Notes: generated by a model from the sequence alone, not told the origin. 27,594 nucleotides of DNA from JBBQUN01 sp038212405 (GCA_038212405.1 JBBQUN010000026.1:1-27594); one strand, 5' to 3'; positions 1 to 6,723 are shown, counted from the stretch's first letter. Translations and numbers: made by a program.

Positions 1-131
1 TGCCGGGTGATAACACCGAGATGTCGGTGGAGTTGATCAATCCGATTGCGATGGATGAGGGTTTGCGTTTCGCGATTCGTGAGGGTGGTCGTACGGTTGG
101 TGCTGGTCGTGTTACCAAGATCGTCAAGTAG
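1..131 (+). CDS. tuf: Elongation factor Tu, C-terminal fragment (5' end outside window)
   Basis: The reading frame from position 3 to the TAG at 129-131 encodes the last 42 residues of EF-Tu domain III. It includes the family-typical stretch ELINPIAMDEGLRFAIREGG and the ending GAGRVTKIVK. EF-Tu delivers aminoacyl-tRNA to the ribosome as a GTP-bound ternary complex. Only the tail is present, so the GTPase motifs cannot be checked. Codon use is unusual for this window: by my count 24 of 42 codons end in G or C, and GGT, CGT, ATT and GTT are frequent, whereas the ribosomal and RNA polymerase genes nearby prefer C-ending codons. The same style recurs in the tuf start at the right end of the window. 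Confidence 0.97.
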   Translation, partial: PGDNTEMSVELINPIAMDEGLRFAIREGGRTVGAGRVTKIVK

Positions 132-165
132 GAACTGAGCAGCTCACCGCTCTCCGCATCGTCGG

Positions 166-200
166 AATCGACCTCGGTCCAAAATGGCCGAGGTCGATTT
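166..200 (+). terminator. Hairpin terminator after tuf
   Basis: A perfect 12-bp stem (166-177 with 188-199, core ATCGACCTCGG / CCGAGGTCGAT) encloses a 10-nt A-rich loop and ends in a short T run. It starts 34 nt after the tuf stop codon and probably ends tuf transcription before the sigma factor gene. The T tract is short, so termination efficiency is uncertain. Confidence 0.7.
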
Positions 201-287
201 GCGCCTGTGCTCAGGTCGATCGCCAGCCTGCAGCGCCACCGAACGAATGCACAGGTACTCTGTCGAAGCGGAAAGAGGTCCTACTCG

Positions 288-1289
288 ATGTCGAACCCGA
301 CAACGCCGAGTCGTAACGAGCCGAGCGCGCATCCTTCGTGGAACAGTGCGCTGCGTCGTCATGAGGACTCAGCTGAGCCAGTGGTCTCGTTCGAGGATCC
401 TGTTCCGTGTTCGCCGGTCGCACTCGAGAGAGTCGTGCATGAGAGAACGGCTGTACCTGGGAGGGCTGTACCTGGGAGGGCTGTACCTGCAGGGACCGCG
501 GTCATCGCAAGCCTTGAGCAGTCTCGACTGGTTCACGAGTCATCCTCCCAGAGGCGAGTCTCCTCCGCTGTGGCCGAGCGAGCGATCAACTCTTCGAGGA
601 GTCGGTTGGCCATGGACGGTCTGGTCGATCAGGCCAAAGAGGGCGATCATCTTGCGTTCGAAGAGCTCGTGCGACGCACCTACGCCGACACCTATACGCT
701 GGCGTTCCGTCTGACCGGCGACGAAGAAGATGCTCGCGACGTTGTGCAGGAGACCTATCTGCGGGTGCACAAAGGTCTTTCCCGCTTCCGTGGTGAAGCA
801 CAGTTCACCACATGGCTTCACCGGGTTACGGCCAACTGTGCCAGCACCTTTCTCGGCCGCCGAGGTAAGCATCGTCACGATCCTCTTCCCGATGACCCTT
901 CGATCGTCGACGAACACCCCCGCCACGACCCAGCACTCCGAGCCGACGTTGGTCAGTTGCGGAGTCAGCTGACCGACGCTCTTCGTGCGCTGCCCCCGAA
1001 GCTGCGTGCTGTGGTCGTCTTGCGAGATATCTACGACCTTCCGCACGAGGCGATCGCTGCTGAACTCGGCATCAGCGAATCGGCAGCCAAGGTGCGCCTT
1101 CACCGAGCCCGCAAACGTCTGCGGGAGCGCCTGTACCCGTTGCAGGGCGATGCCGGTCGTGGCGGAGAATCCGGTCGTGAGGTCGCCGAGCCGTTGGCGC
1201 CATTCGCTGCCGGCGACGCGTGGGGTGCCGTGCGATCGATGCTGCGACCCGACGATGTTGACGGTTGCGACGCAAAAGGTCGACAATGA
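288..1289 (+). CDS. ECF-type RNA polymerase sigma factor (sigma-70 family) with long N-terminal extension
   Basis: From the start at 288 the product has 333 residues. Region sigma-2 lies at about 115-185, with LAFRLTGDEEDARDVVQETY typical of the core-binding and -10-recognition helices. Region sigma-4 lies at about 225-282, with the helix-turn-helix IAAELGISESAAKVRLHRAR. The sigma-3 domain is absent, as in ECF factors. The start at 288 has a good Shine-Dalgarno (AAAGAGG, 272-278). The first ~108 residues match nothing I know, are low-complexity and include three copies of a 15-bp repeat. A second ATG at 612, with GAGGAG at 596-601, would give a 225-residue protein of normal ECF size, so the true start is unresolved. 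The stop overlaps the next start (ATGA), which marks a translationally coupled sigma/anti-sigma pair. The regulon is unknown. Confidence 0.85.
   Translation: MSNPTTPSRNEPSAHPSWNSALRRHEDSAEPVVSFEDPVPCSPVALERVVHERTAVPGRAVPGRAVPAGTAVIASLEQSRLVHESSSQRRVSSAVAERAINSSRSRLAMDGLVDQAKEGDHLAFEELVRRTYADTYTLAFRLTGDEEDARDVVQETYLRVHKGLSRFRGEAQFTTWLHRVTANCASTFLGRRGKHRHDPLPDDPSIVDEHPRHDPALRADVGQLRSQLTDALRALPPKLRAVVVLRDIYDLPHEAIAAELGISESAAKVRLHRARKRLRERLYPLQGDAGRGGESGREVAEPLAPFAAGDAWGAVRSMLRPDDVDGCDAKGRQ
449..493 (+). repeat. 15-bp tandem repeat, three copies
   Basis: Three head-to-tail units of GGCTGTACCTGGGAG lie at 449-463, 464-478 and 479-493; the third is imperfect. In the sigma factor frame they encode AVPGR-like pentapeptides. 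The unit is in phase with codons, so expansion would not break the frame. If translation starts at 612, the repeat is in the leader instead. Confidence 0.85.
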
Positions 1290-1645
1290 CCGACTGTGCG
1301 GGTGTTCGATCGCAACTCGCCGAGGCAGGTGGCCAACCCTCACTCTTGAGTCGTGCGAGCGGTGCTCACGTCGAGGCCTGTTTGCGCTGCCAAGCGGAGA
1401 TCGCCGCCTATCGCAAGCTCGGCCGATCACTCAGCAGACTCCGTTCGGTGAGTGCTGAGCCCCCACCGCAGGACCTCGACGATTTGCTTGCCATGTTCAG
1501 CCCGGCGGCGTCGATCCACCCGCTGCGTCGCGGTTCGCGTCGCCGTGTCTATCTTGGCGGCGCCGCGGCGGCAATCACCGCCGCTGGCGCTGGCGCTGTC
1601 GTGCTTGCGGCTCGGTTGACAGCCCGGTCGGCCCTCGCTGTCTGA
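1286..1645 (+). CDS. Membrane-anchored anti-sigma factor with zinc-type HxxxCxxC motif
   Basis: This 119-residue protein begins with the ATG that overlaps the sigma factor stop codon, so the two are almost certainly co-translated. The N-terminal half carries H28-x3-C32-x2-C35, the core of the zinc-associated anti-sigma (ZAS) domain that holds cognate ECF sigma factors inactive. A single hydrophobic, Ala/Gly-rich segment at about 88-108 follows the positive stretch RRGSRRR and should anchor the protein with the ZAS domain in the cytoplasm. Almost nothing follows the membrane segment, so there is no extracytoplasmic sensor domain. The signal may therefore be redox, acting on the zinc site, or a partner protein. 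Assignment rests on motif plus context. Confidence 0.8.
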   Translation: MTDCAGVRSQLAEAGGQPSLLSRASGAHVEACLRCQAEIAAYRKLGRSLSRLRSVSAEPPPQDLDDLLAMFSPAASIHPLRRGSRRRVYLGGAAAAITAAGAGAVVLAARLTARSALAV

Positions 1646-1769
1646 GTCCTGAGTGCGCCACGTTTTTCACCACATCCATCGGGCTTCTGCGACTTGCTCT
1701 CCGCCCGCTGATGCCGCCGGGTCGTAGTGATCCTCCTTCGGAAGTGATTGACTTGAGGTGTGCATGCCG

Positions 1770-1798
1770 GTCGAAGCGCCCAGTTCTGCTGCTAGCCT
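1770..1798 (+). promoter_or_regulatory. Candidate promoter for tRNA-Trp
   Basis: TAGCCT at 1793-1798 resembles an actinobacterial -10 element and lies 12 nt before the mature tRNA 5' end. A weak -35-like GTCGAA at 1770-1775 is 17 nt upstream. The -10 is part of a GCTAG[G/C][C/G]T box that recurs upstream of rplK and rplJ. Sequence-only call. Confidence 0.35.
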
Positions 1799-1810
1799 CG
1801 GACCGGCCCT

Positions 1811-1883
1811 AGGGCACTAGCTCAATTGGTAGAGCACCGGTCTCCAAAACCGGGGGTTGGGGGTTCGAGTCCCTCGTGCCCTG
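1811..1883 (+). tRNA. tRNA-Trp (anticodon CCA)
   Basis: The 73-nt sequence folds as a complete cloverleaf. The acceptor stem AGGGCAC pairs with GTGCCCT (1876-1882), and the discriminator is G1883. The D arm reads AGCTC...GAGC. The anticodon stem CCGGT/ACCGG holds the loop CTCCAAA with anticodon CCA. The T arm is GGGGG-TTCGAGT-CCCTC with one G-U pair. The 3' CCA is not encoded. A tRNA-Trp just ahead of secE-nusG is a common actinobacterial arrangement. Confidence 0.96.
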
Positions 1884-2018
1884 CAAGGTAGGTCGCCTAT
1901 GTCAATGGGTGTGATCTGCGCTAGCAGTGAACCGTTCTTCGAAAATACCGAAAGGTACAAGGCTGTCCGACGCCTTCGATGGCTGGCCGGTGGCGAGACT
2001 TCTCATGAGGCATCAGCA

Positions 2019-2321
2019 ATGGCAATGAATCGGGAGCAGCGGCGCTACCTGCAGAAGCAGGGGCAGCTTGATGCTGAAGGCAATCCGATCGCCACGCCGC
2101 GTGACAACCGTCCGCAGCCAAAAGGTGAGTCTGTTGGACTGCGTCAGTACACCAGTGAAGTCAAAACCGAAATGCGCCGGGTGCAGTGGCCGACGAAGAA
2201 CGAGGTCATCAACTACACGATGGTCGTCATCGTCACACTGATCATCATGACGGCGTTCATCGCCGGAGCCGATCTCTTGTTCGGCAGAGGCGTCATCAAA
2301 CTCCTGGAGCTTGGTCAATGA
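2019..2321 (+). CDS. secE: Preprotein translocase subunit SecE
   Basis: This 100-residue protein is the small essential SecE subunit that clamps SecY in the membrane. The diagnostic amphipathic helix motif is at about 50-62 (TEMRRVQWPTKNEV), followed by a single transmembrane helix at about 66-88 (TMVVIVTLIIMTAFIAGADLL). The start at 2019 is chosen because TGAGG at 2006-2010 is well spaced; the second ATG at 2025 is too far from it. A 40-residue polar, Gln/Arg-rich N-terminus precedes the conserved part, as in other single-helix actinobacterial SecE proteins. The stop overlaps the nusG start (ATGA), so the two genes are translationally coupled. Confidence 0.95.
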   Translation: MAMNREQRRYLQKQGQLDAEGNPIATPRDNRPQPKGESVGLRQYTSEVKTEMRRVQWPTKNEVINYTMVVIVTLIIMTAFIAGADLLFGRGVIKLLELGQ

Positions 2322-3244
2322 CCGAAACCGATCTCACCACTGAGCCGAATGCTGGCGACGACGAGCCCGAACTGGCAACCGCCGAGCTCGCTGACGTGGC
2401 AGCGACCGATGATCCAACGGCTGACGAGGCCGTCGCGACCCACGACGTCGCGACCCACGACGCCGCGACCGACGACGCCGCGACCGACGACGCAGCGACC
2501 GACGACACCCCGACCGAGAGCGGCGAAGCCACAACCGACGACAACGCCACGCTTGACGGCGAGATGGTTGACGGCGAGACGGCTGACGGCGAAGTGGTTG
2601 AGGGTGCAGTGGTTGAGGGTGCAGCGGTTGAGGGTGCAGCGGAAGCGGATGATGACGATTCCGACGGCATCACGATCACCGAAACGCCGATTTCGCCCTA
2701 TGACCGACCCGGACGCTGGTACGTCTTGCACACCCAGTCGGGCTACGAAAACAAGGTCCGCAAGAACATCGAGGCGCGGATTTCCTCGATGAACATGGAA
2801 GAGCGGATCTTCGAAGTCGTCATTCCCCTGGAAGACGTTGTCGAGTTCAAGAACGGCAAGAAGGTCGTTGTCCAGAAGAAGGTCTTCCCCGGCTACCTCC
2901 TGTGCCGCATGAAGCTCAATGACGACTCATGGTTCGTGGTTCGCAACACTCCTGGTGTCACCGGCTTCGTTGGAGCTGGCAACAAGCCCTCGCCCCTGCC
3001 TCGTCGTGAGGTCGAAAGCTTCCTGCAGGTGCCGGCCGAAGGCGAAGAGGCAGCACGCAAAGGCAAGCCTCGTCTCGAGTTCGAAGACGGCGAGACGGTT
3101 CGAGTCAAGGAAGGCCCGTTCGCCGATTTCCAGGGCCAGATCGTCGAGATCAACGAAGACCAGCTCAAGGTCAAAGTGCTTGTCAACATCTTCGGCCGGG
3201 AAACGCCGGTCGAGCTCGAGTTTGCCCAGGTTGGCAAACTCTGA
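2318..3244 (+). CDS. nusG: Transcription termination/antitermination factor NusG with repetitive acidic N-terminal extension
   Basis: The 308-residue product is much longer than the ~180 residues of E. coli NusG. The NGN domain starts at about residue 133 (RWYVLHTQSGYENKVRKNIE) and contains VFPGYLL and the VRNTPGVTGFVG segment. The KOW domain is C-terminal (about 255-308: VRVKEGPFADFQGQI). NusG binds the beta' clamp helices and links RNA polymerase to Rho or to the ribosome. Residues 1-132 are almost entirely acidic and small residues. They include two pentapeptide repeat blocks (39-63 and 80-109) and a DDDD run at 111-114. Actinobacterial NusG proteins often have acidic N-terminal tails, but I see this one as unusually long and repeat-built. 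The gene overlaps secE by 4 nt. Confidence 0.96.
   Translation: MTETDLTTEPNAGDDEPELATAELADVAATDDPTADEAVATHDVATHDAATDDAATDDAATDDTPTESGEATTDDNATLDGEMVDGETADGEVVEGAVVEGAAVEGAAEADDDDSDGITITETPISPYDRPGRWYVLHTQSGYENKVRKNIEARISSMNMEERIFEVVIPLEDVVEFKNGKKVVVQKKVFPGYLLCRMKLNDDSWFVVRNTPGVTGFVGAGNKPSPLPRREVESFLQVPAEGEEAARKGKPRLEFEDGETVRVKEGPFADFQGQIVEINEDQLKVKVLVNIFGRETPVELEFAQVGKL
2432..2506 (+). repeat. In-frame 15-bp tandem repeat in nusG (block 1, five units)
   Basis: Five consecutive 15-nt units encode VATHD, VATHD, AATDD, AATDD, AATDD (NusG residues 39-63). DNA identity between neighbouring units is high, which points to slippage or unequal recombination. The unit length keeps the frame. Confidence 0.9.
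2555..2644 (+). repeat. In-frame 15-bp tandem repeat in nusG (block 2, six units)
   Basis: Six 15-nt units encode DGEMV, DGETA, DGEVV, EGAVV, EGAAV, EGAAE (NusG residues 80-109). Units 4-6 are nearly identical at DNA level (GAGGGTGCAGYGGTT type). The sequence differs from block 1 but the period is the same. Confidence 0.9.
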
Positions 3245-3285
3245 CCGGTCGAACTCCTCGTTCACCGTCCACCATTTCACCCGCC

Positions 3286-3304
3286 AGCGGGTGTAGTGCC
3301 CGCT
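3286..3304 (+). other. Short hairpin in the nusG-rplK spacer
   Basis: AGCGGG (3286-3291) and CCCGCT (3299-3304) form a perfect 6-bp stem with a 7-nt loop, followed by TTTC. It is too weak to call a terminator; it may be an attenuator or processing site. A -10-like TAGGCT follows at 3322-3327, about 57 nt before rplK, so rplK may have its own promoter. Confidence 0.4.
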
Positions 3305-3383
3305 TTCGGGCCATCTCCCGCTAGGCTCCGCAGTCGCTTTTCCGTCCACGTTTTCGACGTGCGTCACCCCGAGGCAGAGGTCA

Positions 3384-3809
3384 ATGGCCAAGAAGAAAGT
3401 AATGGCAGTCGTCAAGATCCAGATTCCTGGTGGGCAGGCTTCGCCGGCACCTCCTGTCGGTACCGCTCTCGGTCCGTACGGCGTCGCCATCATGGATTTC
3501 TGCAAGGACTACAACGCCCGCACCGAGTCCCAGCGTGGTCAGGTCGTCCCGGCCGAGATCACCATTTTCGAGGACCGCAGCTTCAGCTTCGTACTGAAGA
3601 CACCACCGGCTGCCGAACTCATCAAGAAGGCAGCCAAGATCGACAAGGGCGCGGCTGACCCCAAGCGCGACCGTGCCGGCAGCATTACCGACGCCCAGCT
3701 CACGGAGATCGCAGAGATCAAGATGCCCGACCTCAACGCCTACGACATCGAGGCTGCGAAGAAGCAGGTCGCTGGCACCGCTCGCAACATGGGCGTGCGA
3801 ATCAGGTAA
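3384..3809 (+). CDS. rplK: 50S ribosomal protein L11
   Basis: The 141-residue product has normal L11 length and both domains. The N-terminal domain includes IQIPGGQASPAPPVGTALG, which carries the conserved prolines at the factor-binding site. The C-terminal rRNA-binding domain ends in KKQVAGTARNMGVRI. L11 organises the GTPase-associated centre of 23S rRNA and is needed for RelA activation in stringent control. The start at 3384 has GAGGCAGAGG just upstream and gives the standard MAKK N-terminus. The 139-nt gap to nusG and 179-nt gap to rplA are longer than usual inside this operon. Confidence 0.98.
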   Translation: MAKKKVMAVVKIQIPGGQASPAPPVGTALGPYGVAIMDFCKDYNARTESQRGQVVPAEITIFEDRSFSFVLKTPPAAELIKKAAKIDKGAADPKRDRAGSITDAQLTEIAEIKMPDLNAYDIEAAKKQVAGTARNMGVRIR

Positions 3810-3988
3810 ACCCCGCTGGTCGCTGAGCGACCTTTGGGCACCGTGGGCGTTTCTCACAACTCGACAACGTGTCACCCCCTTGGGTTGACGCTGTGCTCGC
3901 GAGTGACCGCTCCGCAACGAATCCGAATCTATTCATCGGCTCGGCGTACACACCTCAGTCGTCGGCCTCAGCAACGAGGGAGCCAATC

Positions 3989-4693
3989 ATGGCGAAAGCA
4001 AAGAAGTACGTCGACGCGATGCGTCGCTATGACCGCGATCATCTCCACGCACCAACCGAGGCGATCGATCTGGTCAAGAACCTCGCAAGCGCGAAGTTCG
4101 ATGAATCCGTCGACTTCGTGGTGCGACTTGGTGTCGACCCGCGTAAGGCCGACCAGATCGTTCGTGGCACGGTGTCGCTGCCTGCGGGAACCGGCAAAGA
4201 TGTTCGCGTTGCTGTCTTCGCCCAAGGGGATGCCGCCGCCGCTGCACTCGCCGCTGGCGCAGAGTTCGTTGGAGCAGACGACCTCGTTGCGCTGGTCGAG
4301 GGCGGCATGCTCGACTTCGACGTGGCAATCGCGAGCCCTGAGATGATGCCGCAGGTCGGCAAGCTCGGCCGAGTCCTCGGACCTCGTGGCCTCATGCCAA
4401 ATCCCAAGACCGGGACCGTCACCCCTGACGTCGCCAAGGCAGTCGAGAACTTCAAGGGCGGAACGGTTGAGTATCGCACGGATCGATACGGCAACATTCA
4501 CGTCGGAATCGGCAAGGTGAGCTTCGAAGCGAAGGCATTGCAAACGAATTTGCACGCCATCGTCGAAGAATTGAATCGGGCAAAGCCATCCTCGGCCAAG
4601 GGCCGATACATGCAGAAGGCGTCGCTGTCCTCCACCATGGGTCCCGGGGTGAAGATCGATCCGTCCCGCCTCGACGAGGCATTGGCTGAATGA
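3989..4693 (+). CDS. rplA: 50S ribosomal protein L1
   Basis: The 234-residue product matches L1 in length and content. It begins MAKAKKYVDAMRRYD, has the FDESVDFVVRLGVDPRKADQ segment, and carries the signature PQVGKLGRVLGPRGLMPNPK of the inter-domain region. L1 forms the mobile stalk that handles E-site tRNA and in many bacteria represses its own operon. The start at 3989 is preceded by GAGGGAG. An upstream in-frame start at 3869 would add 40 residues with no L1 similarity and is rejected. Confidence 0.98.
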   Translation: MAKAKKYVDAMRRYDRDHLHAPTEAIDLVKNLASAKFDESVDFVVRLGVDPRKADQIVRGTVSLPAGTGKDVRVAVFAQGDAAAAALAAGAEFVGADDLVALVEGGMLDFDVAIASPEMMPQVGKLGRVLGPRGLMPNPKTGTVTPDVAKAVENFKGGTVEYRTDRYGNIHVGIGKVSFEAKALQTNLHAIVEELNRAKPSSAKGRYMQKASLSSTMGPGVKIDPSRLDEALAE

Positions 4694-4956
4694 TCTCGGG
4701 CGAGGCTCAGCAGTAACGAACCGCTAGGGTTTCGCTCGCAAGAACTGCCGTCCGGCTCGTCCGGGGGCAACCACAATCGAATACTCACGCCAAAGACTTG
4801 GGTGCGGGCCATGCCCGCTGAAACATCCCAACGAGGTGATCTCTTCTGTGTCCCACACACCGGTCCACCGGTTCTGGTTTTGCAGTCTTGGTTGTTCGGC
4901 CTCTGAGTACGTCGAAACAAACCACGAAGCAAACAGAACATGAGGAAGGAGGTGTG
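4694..4956 (+). promoter_or_regulatory. rplJ leader with hairpin; possible L10-type autoregulatory leader
   Basis: This 263-nt gap precedes rplJL. It contains a -10-like TAGGGT at 4725-4730 and a perfect hairpin GCGGGC-CAT-GCCCGC at 4804-4818, followed by AAACATCCC. In many bacteria the rplJ leader binds the L10-L12 complex to repress its own translation. Position and size fit, but I cannot confirm the conserved kink-turn structure by eye. A very strong Shine-Dalgarno (AAGGAGG, 4946-4952) ends the leader. Confidence 0.45.
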
Positions 4957-5709
4957 ATGGAGAACCCACGACCCGAAAAGGTCGCGATTGTCGATGAGGT
5001 GCGCGAACGGCTGAGCAATGCCGGAGGCGTCGTCGTCACTGAGTACCGGGGGCTCGACGTTGGCGCCATGTCGACGTTGCGCCGAGAACTCAGGTCAGCC
5101 GGCGGTGCCTACAAGGTGTACAAGAACACCTTGGTGCGCCGAGCTGCTGACGAGGTGGGGATGGACATCAACGACTTGCTCGTTGGTCCAACCGCCCTTG
5201 CCTTCGTCGAACAGACTCCCGATGGAGAGCCTGGCGATGTTGTCACGGTGGCCAAGATCTTGCGTGATTTCGCAAGGGCCAATCCCAACCTGATCGTCAA
5301 GGGCGGTGTCCTCGACAACAACGTCATCGACGCCGACGGCATGAAGGCCTTGGCCGATGTCGAGCCGCGCGAGGTATTGCTGGCCAAGTTGGCCGGTGCG
5401 ATCGCAGCGCCGATGGTCCAGTTCGCTGGATTGTTGCAGGCTCTGCCACGCGATTTCGCGTACGGACTTTCAGCACTGATCGAAAAGGGTGGCGCCGGGC
5501 CTGCTGTTGCAGACGACGTTGCTCCTGAAGCCGACTCGGCTCCAGCGTCCAGTGCCCCCGAACCAGAGGCTGAAGCAGCTCCCGCTGACGAAGCTGATGT
5601 GTCAACCGAAGCGGCGCCCGCCGCCGAGGCCGAAGAAGTAGAAGAGACCACTCCGGCCGAAGCCGGCGAAGAGACACCGGCCGAAGCCGGCGAAGAGAGC
5701 GAGAGCTGA
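4957..5709 (+). CDS. rplJ: 50S ribosomal protein L10 with acidic C-terminal tail
   Basis: The 250-residue protein starts MENPRPEKVAIVDEVRERL and has the L10 rRNA-binding core (VVVTEYRGLDVGAMSTLRREL, YKVYKNTLVRRA). L10 is the base of the ribosomal stalk, and its C-terminal helix binds L7/L12 dimers. E. coli L10 has about 165 residues. Here the core ends near residue 180, and about 67 further residues (184-250) are an Ala/Pro/Glu-rich low-complexity tail. The tail ends in a duplicated TPAEAGEE. The start at 4957 is set by the AAGGAGG just upstream. rplL follows after 2 nt, so the two are co-translated. Confidence 0.97.
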   Translation: MENPRPEKVAIVDEVRERLSNAGGVVVTEYRGLDVGAMSTLRRELRSAGGAYKVYKNTLVRRAADEVGMDINDLLVGPTALAFVEQTPDGEPGDVVTVAKILRDFARANPNLIVKGGVLDNNVIDADGMKALADVEPREVLLAKLAGAIAAPMVQFAGLLQALPRDFAYGLSALIEKGGAGPAVADDVAPEADSAPASSAPEPEAEAAPADEADVSTEAAPAAEAEEVEETTPAEAGEETPAEAGEESES

Positions 5710-5711
5710 TC

Positions 5712-6086
5712 ATGGCAACCAAGGAAGAAATCCTCGAAGGCATCGCCAGCATGACCGTGCTGGAACTGTCCGAACTCCTCAAGGAATTCGAAGAGAAGTT
5801 CGGCGTGACCGCTGCAGCCCCGATGGCTGTTGCTGTTGCCGGTGGCGGCGCTGCGGCTGAAGAGGTCGAAGAGAAGAACGAGTTCGATGTCGTCCTGACC
5901 TCGGCCGGTGACAAGAAGATCCAGGTCATCAAGGCCGTTCGCGAACTCACCGGCCTCGGCCTCAAGGAAGCGAAGGACCTGGTCGAGGCAGCCCCGACCA
6001 ACGTGCTCGAAGCGGCGAAGAAGGAAGATGCCGAAGCAGCGAAGGCGAAGATCGAGGAAGCCGGCGGAGCCGTCGACCTCAAGTAA
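5712..6086 (+). CDS. rplL: 50S ribosomal protein L7/L12
   Basis: The 124-residue protein has the three parts of L7/L12. The N-terminal dimerisation helices are at about 1-32 (LELSELLKEFEEKFGV). An Ala/Gly hinge at about 33-50 includes PMAVAVAGGGAAAEE. The C-terminal factor-binding domain runs from about 56 and has KIQVIKAVRELTGLGLKEAKDLVE. Multiple copies on the L10 stalk recruit EF-Tu, EF-G and IF2. The gene starts 2 nt after rplJ. It is followed by a strong structured region that probably lowers read-through into rpoB. Confidence 0.98.
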   Translation: MATKEEILEGIASMTVLELSELLKEFEEKFGVTAAAPMAVAVAGGGAAAEEVEEKNEFDVVLTSAGDKKIQVIKAVRELTGLGLKEAKDLVEAAPTNVLEAAKKEDAEAAKAKIEEAGGAVDLK

Positions 6087-6090
6087 GACC

Positions 6091-6162
6091 GTTCAAGCAT
6101 TCTCGTCGAGGGTGCGTGTTCGGGGTCCCCGCTTCGTTGCGGCCCTCTGATCGCTCTTGAAC
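6091..6162 (+). other. Nested stem-loop region between rplL and rpoB
   Basis: Three nested inverted repeats share one axis: GTTCAAG (6091-6097) with CTTGAAC (6156-6162), GAGGG (6108-6112) with CCCTC (6143-6147), and CGGGG-T-CCCCG (6121-6131). They begin 4 nt after the rplL stop and end 12 nt before the terminator hairpin. In E. coli the rplL-rpoB spacer holds an RNase III site plus a partial terminator; an equivalent role here is inference. Confidence 0.5.
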
Positions 6163-6173
6163 AGCTATTGCTG

Positions 6174-6217
6174 ACGCCCCTTCGTCGACCGGCTCACACC
6201 GGTCGACGAAGGGGCGT
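6174..6217 (+). terminator. Strong intrinsic terminator/attenuator after rplL
   Basis: A perfect 19-bp stem (6174-6192 with 6199-6217) encloses a 6-nt loop CTCACA and is followed by TTGCCTTTT. It is the strongest hairpin in the window. It separates the rplJL unit from rpoBC and may either end transcription or attenuate it, leaving rpoBC mainly to its own promoters downstream. Confidence 0.85.
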
Positions 6218-6332
6218 TTGCCTTTTCGGGCGGTGCTGGCGGTTTGGCGGGAGAGGCTCGACCCATCCTGCATTGCGAAGGTGGTCTTGCGAAGGCGGCG
6301 GCTGGTTGTGTCGAAAACCGCATTCGAGATGC

Positions 6333-6362
6333 TTGACCTGTCGTCCCCCCCACCTTTAGAGT
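6333..6362 (+). promoter_or_regulatory. rpoB: Candidate rpoBC promoter P1
   Basis: TTGACC (6333-6338), an 18-nt spacer and TAGAGT (6357-6362) resemble a primary sigma factor promoter. It lies after the strong terminator, in a 506-nt gene-free stretch before rpoB. If used, the leader would be about 350 nt. Confidence 0.45.
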
Positions 6363-6513
6363 CCCCACCACACGATTCCGCCCAGCGAAGCGGGTGACAA
6401 TAGGGGAGCGCTTGCAGGGGTGACGTACGTGTGACGCCTGCCCTAGTGCGCACGCTCGGACCGCCGCAAGCTCATTCGCTCCGGTGTTGGAGGGGTTGTT
6501 GTCGGATGGTGCG

Positions 6514-6542
6514 TTGTGGATAACGAGAAGTGCACGTATGCT
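6514..6542 (+). promoter_or_regulatory. rpoB: Candidate rpoBC promoter P2
   Basis: TTGTGG (6514-6519), a 17-nt spacer and TATGCT (6537-6542) match the primary sigma consensus well. Predicted initiation near 6549 gives a leader of about 175 nt before rpoB. Confidence 0.5.
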
Positions 6543-6723
6543 TGGCAGTTGCCGTGCGTGCCCGCTTTGTTTTGCCGACCTCAATTTTGCGAGAAGTTAC
6601 GTCCCTGACGTCGCTGCTTTCTCTATTGGCTCGGGGCAGGAAGACCTCCTCCGGAGTTCGTCCCGAAACTGACAAGCGCGCGCTGCTTTCCTTGGCCTCC
6701 CGTGCTACCCCAGGTGGTGTCTT

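Larger units (their letters stand above)
6218..6723 (+). other. Gene-free rpoB leader region
   Basis: This 506-nt stretch has no convincing gene. The short open frames in it lack ribosome binding sites and recognisable sequence. It holds the two promoter candidates listed separately and, at the 3' end, the AGGTGG (6712-6717) that serves rpoB. Confidence 0.6.
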
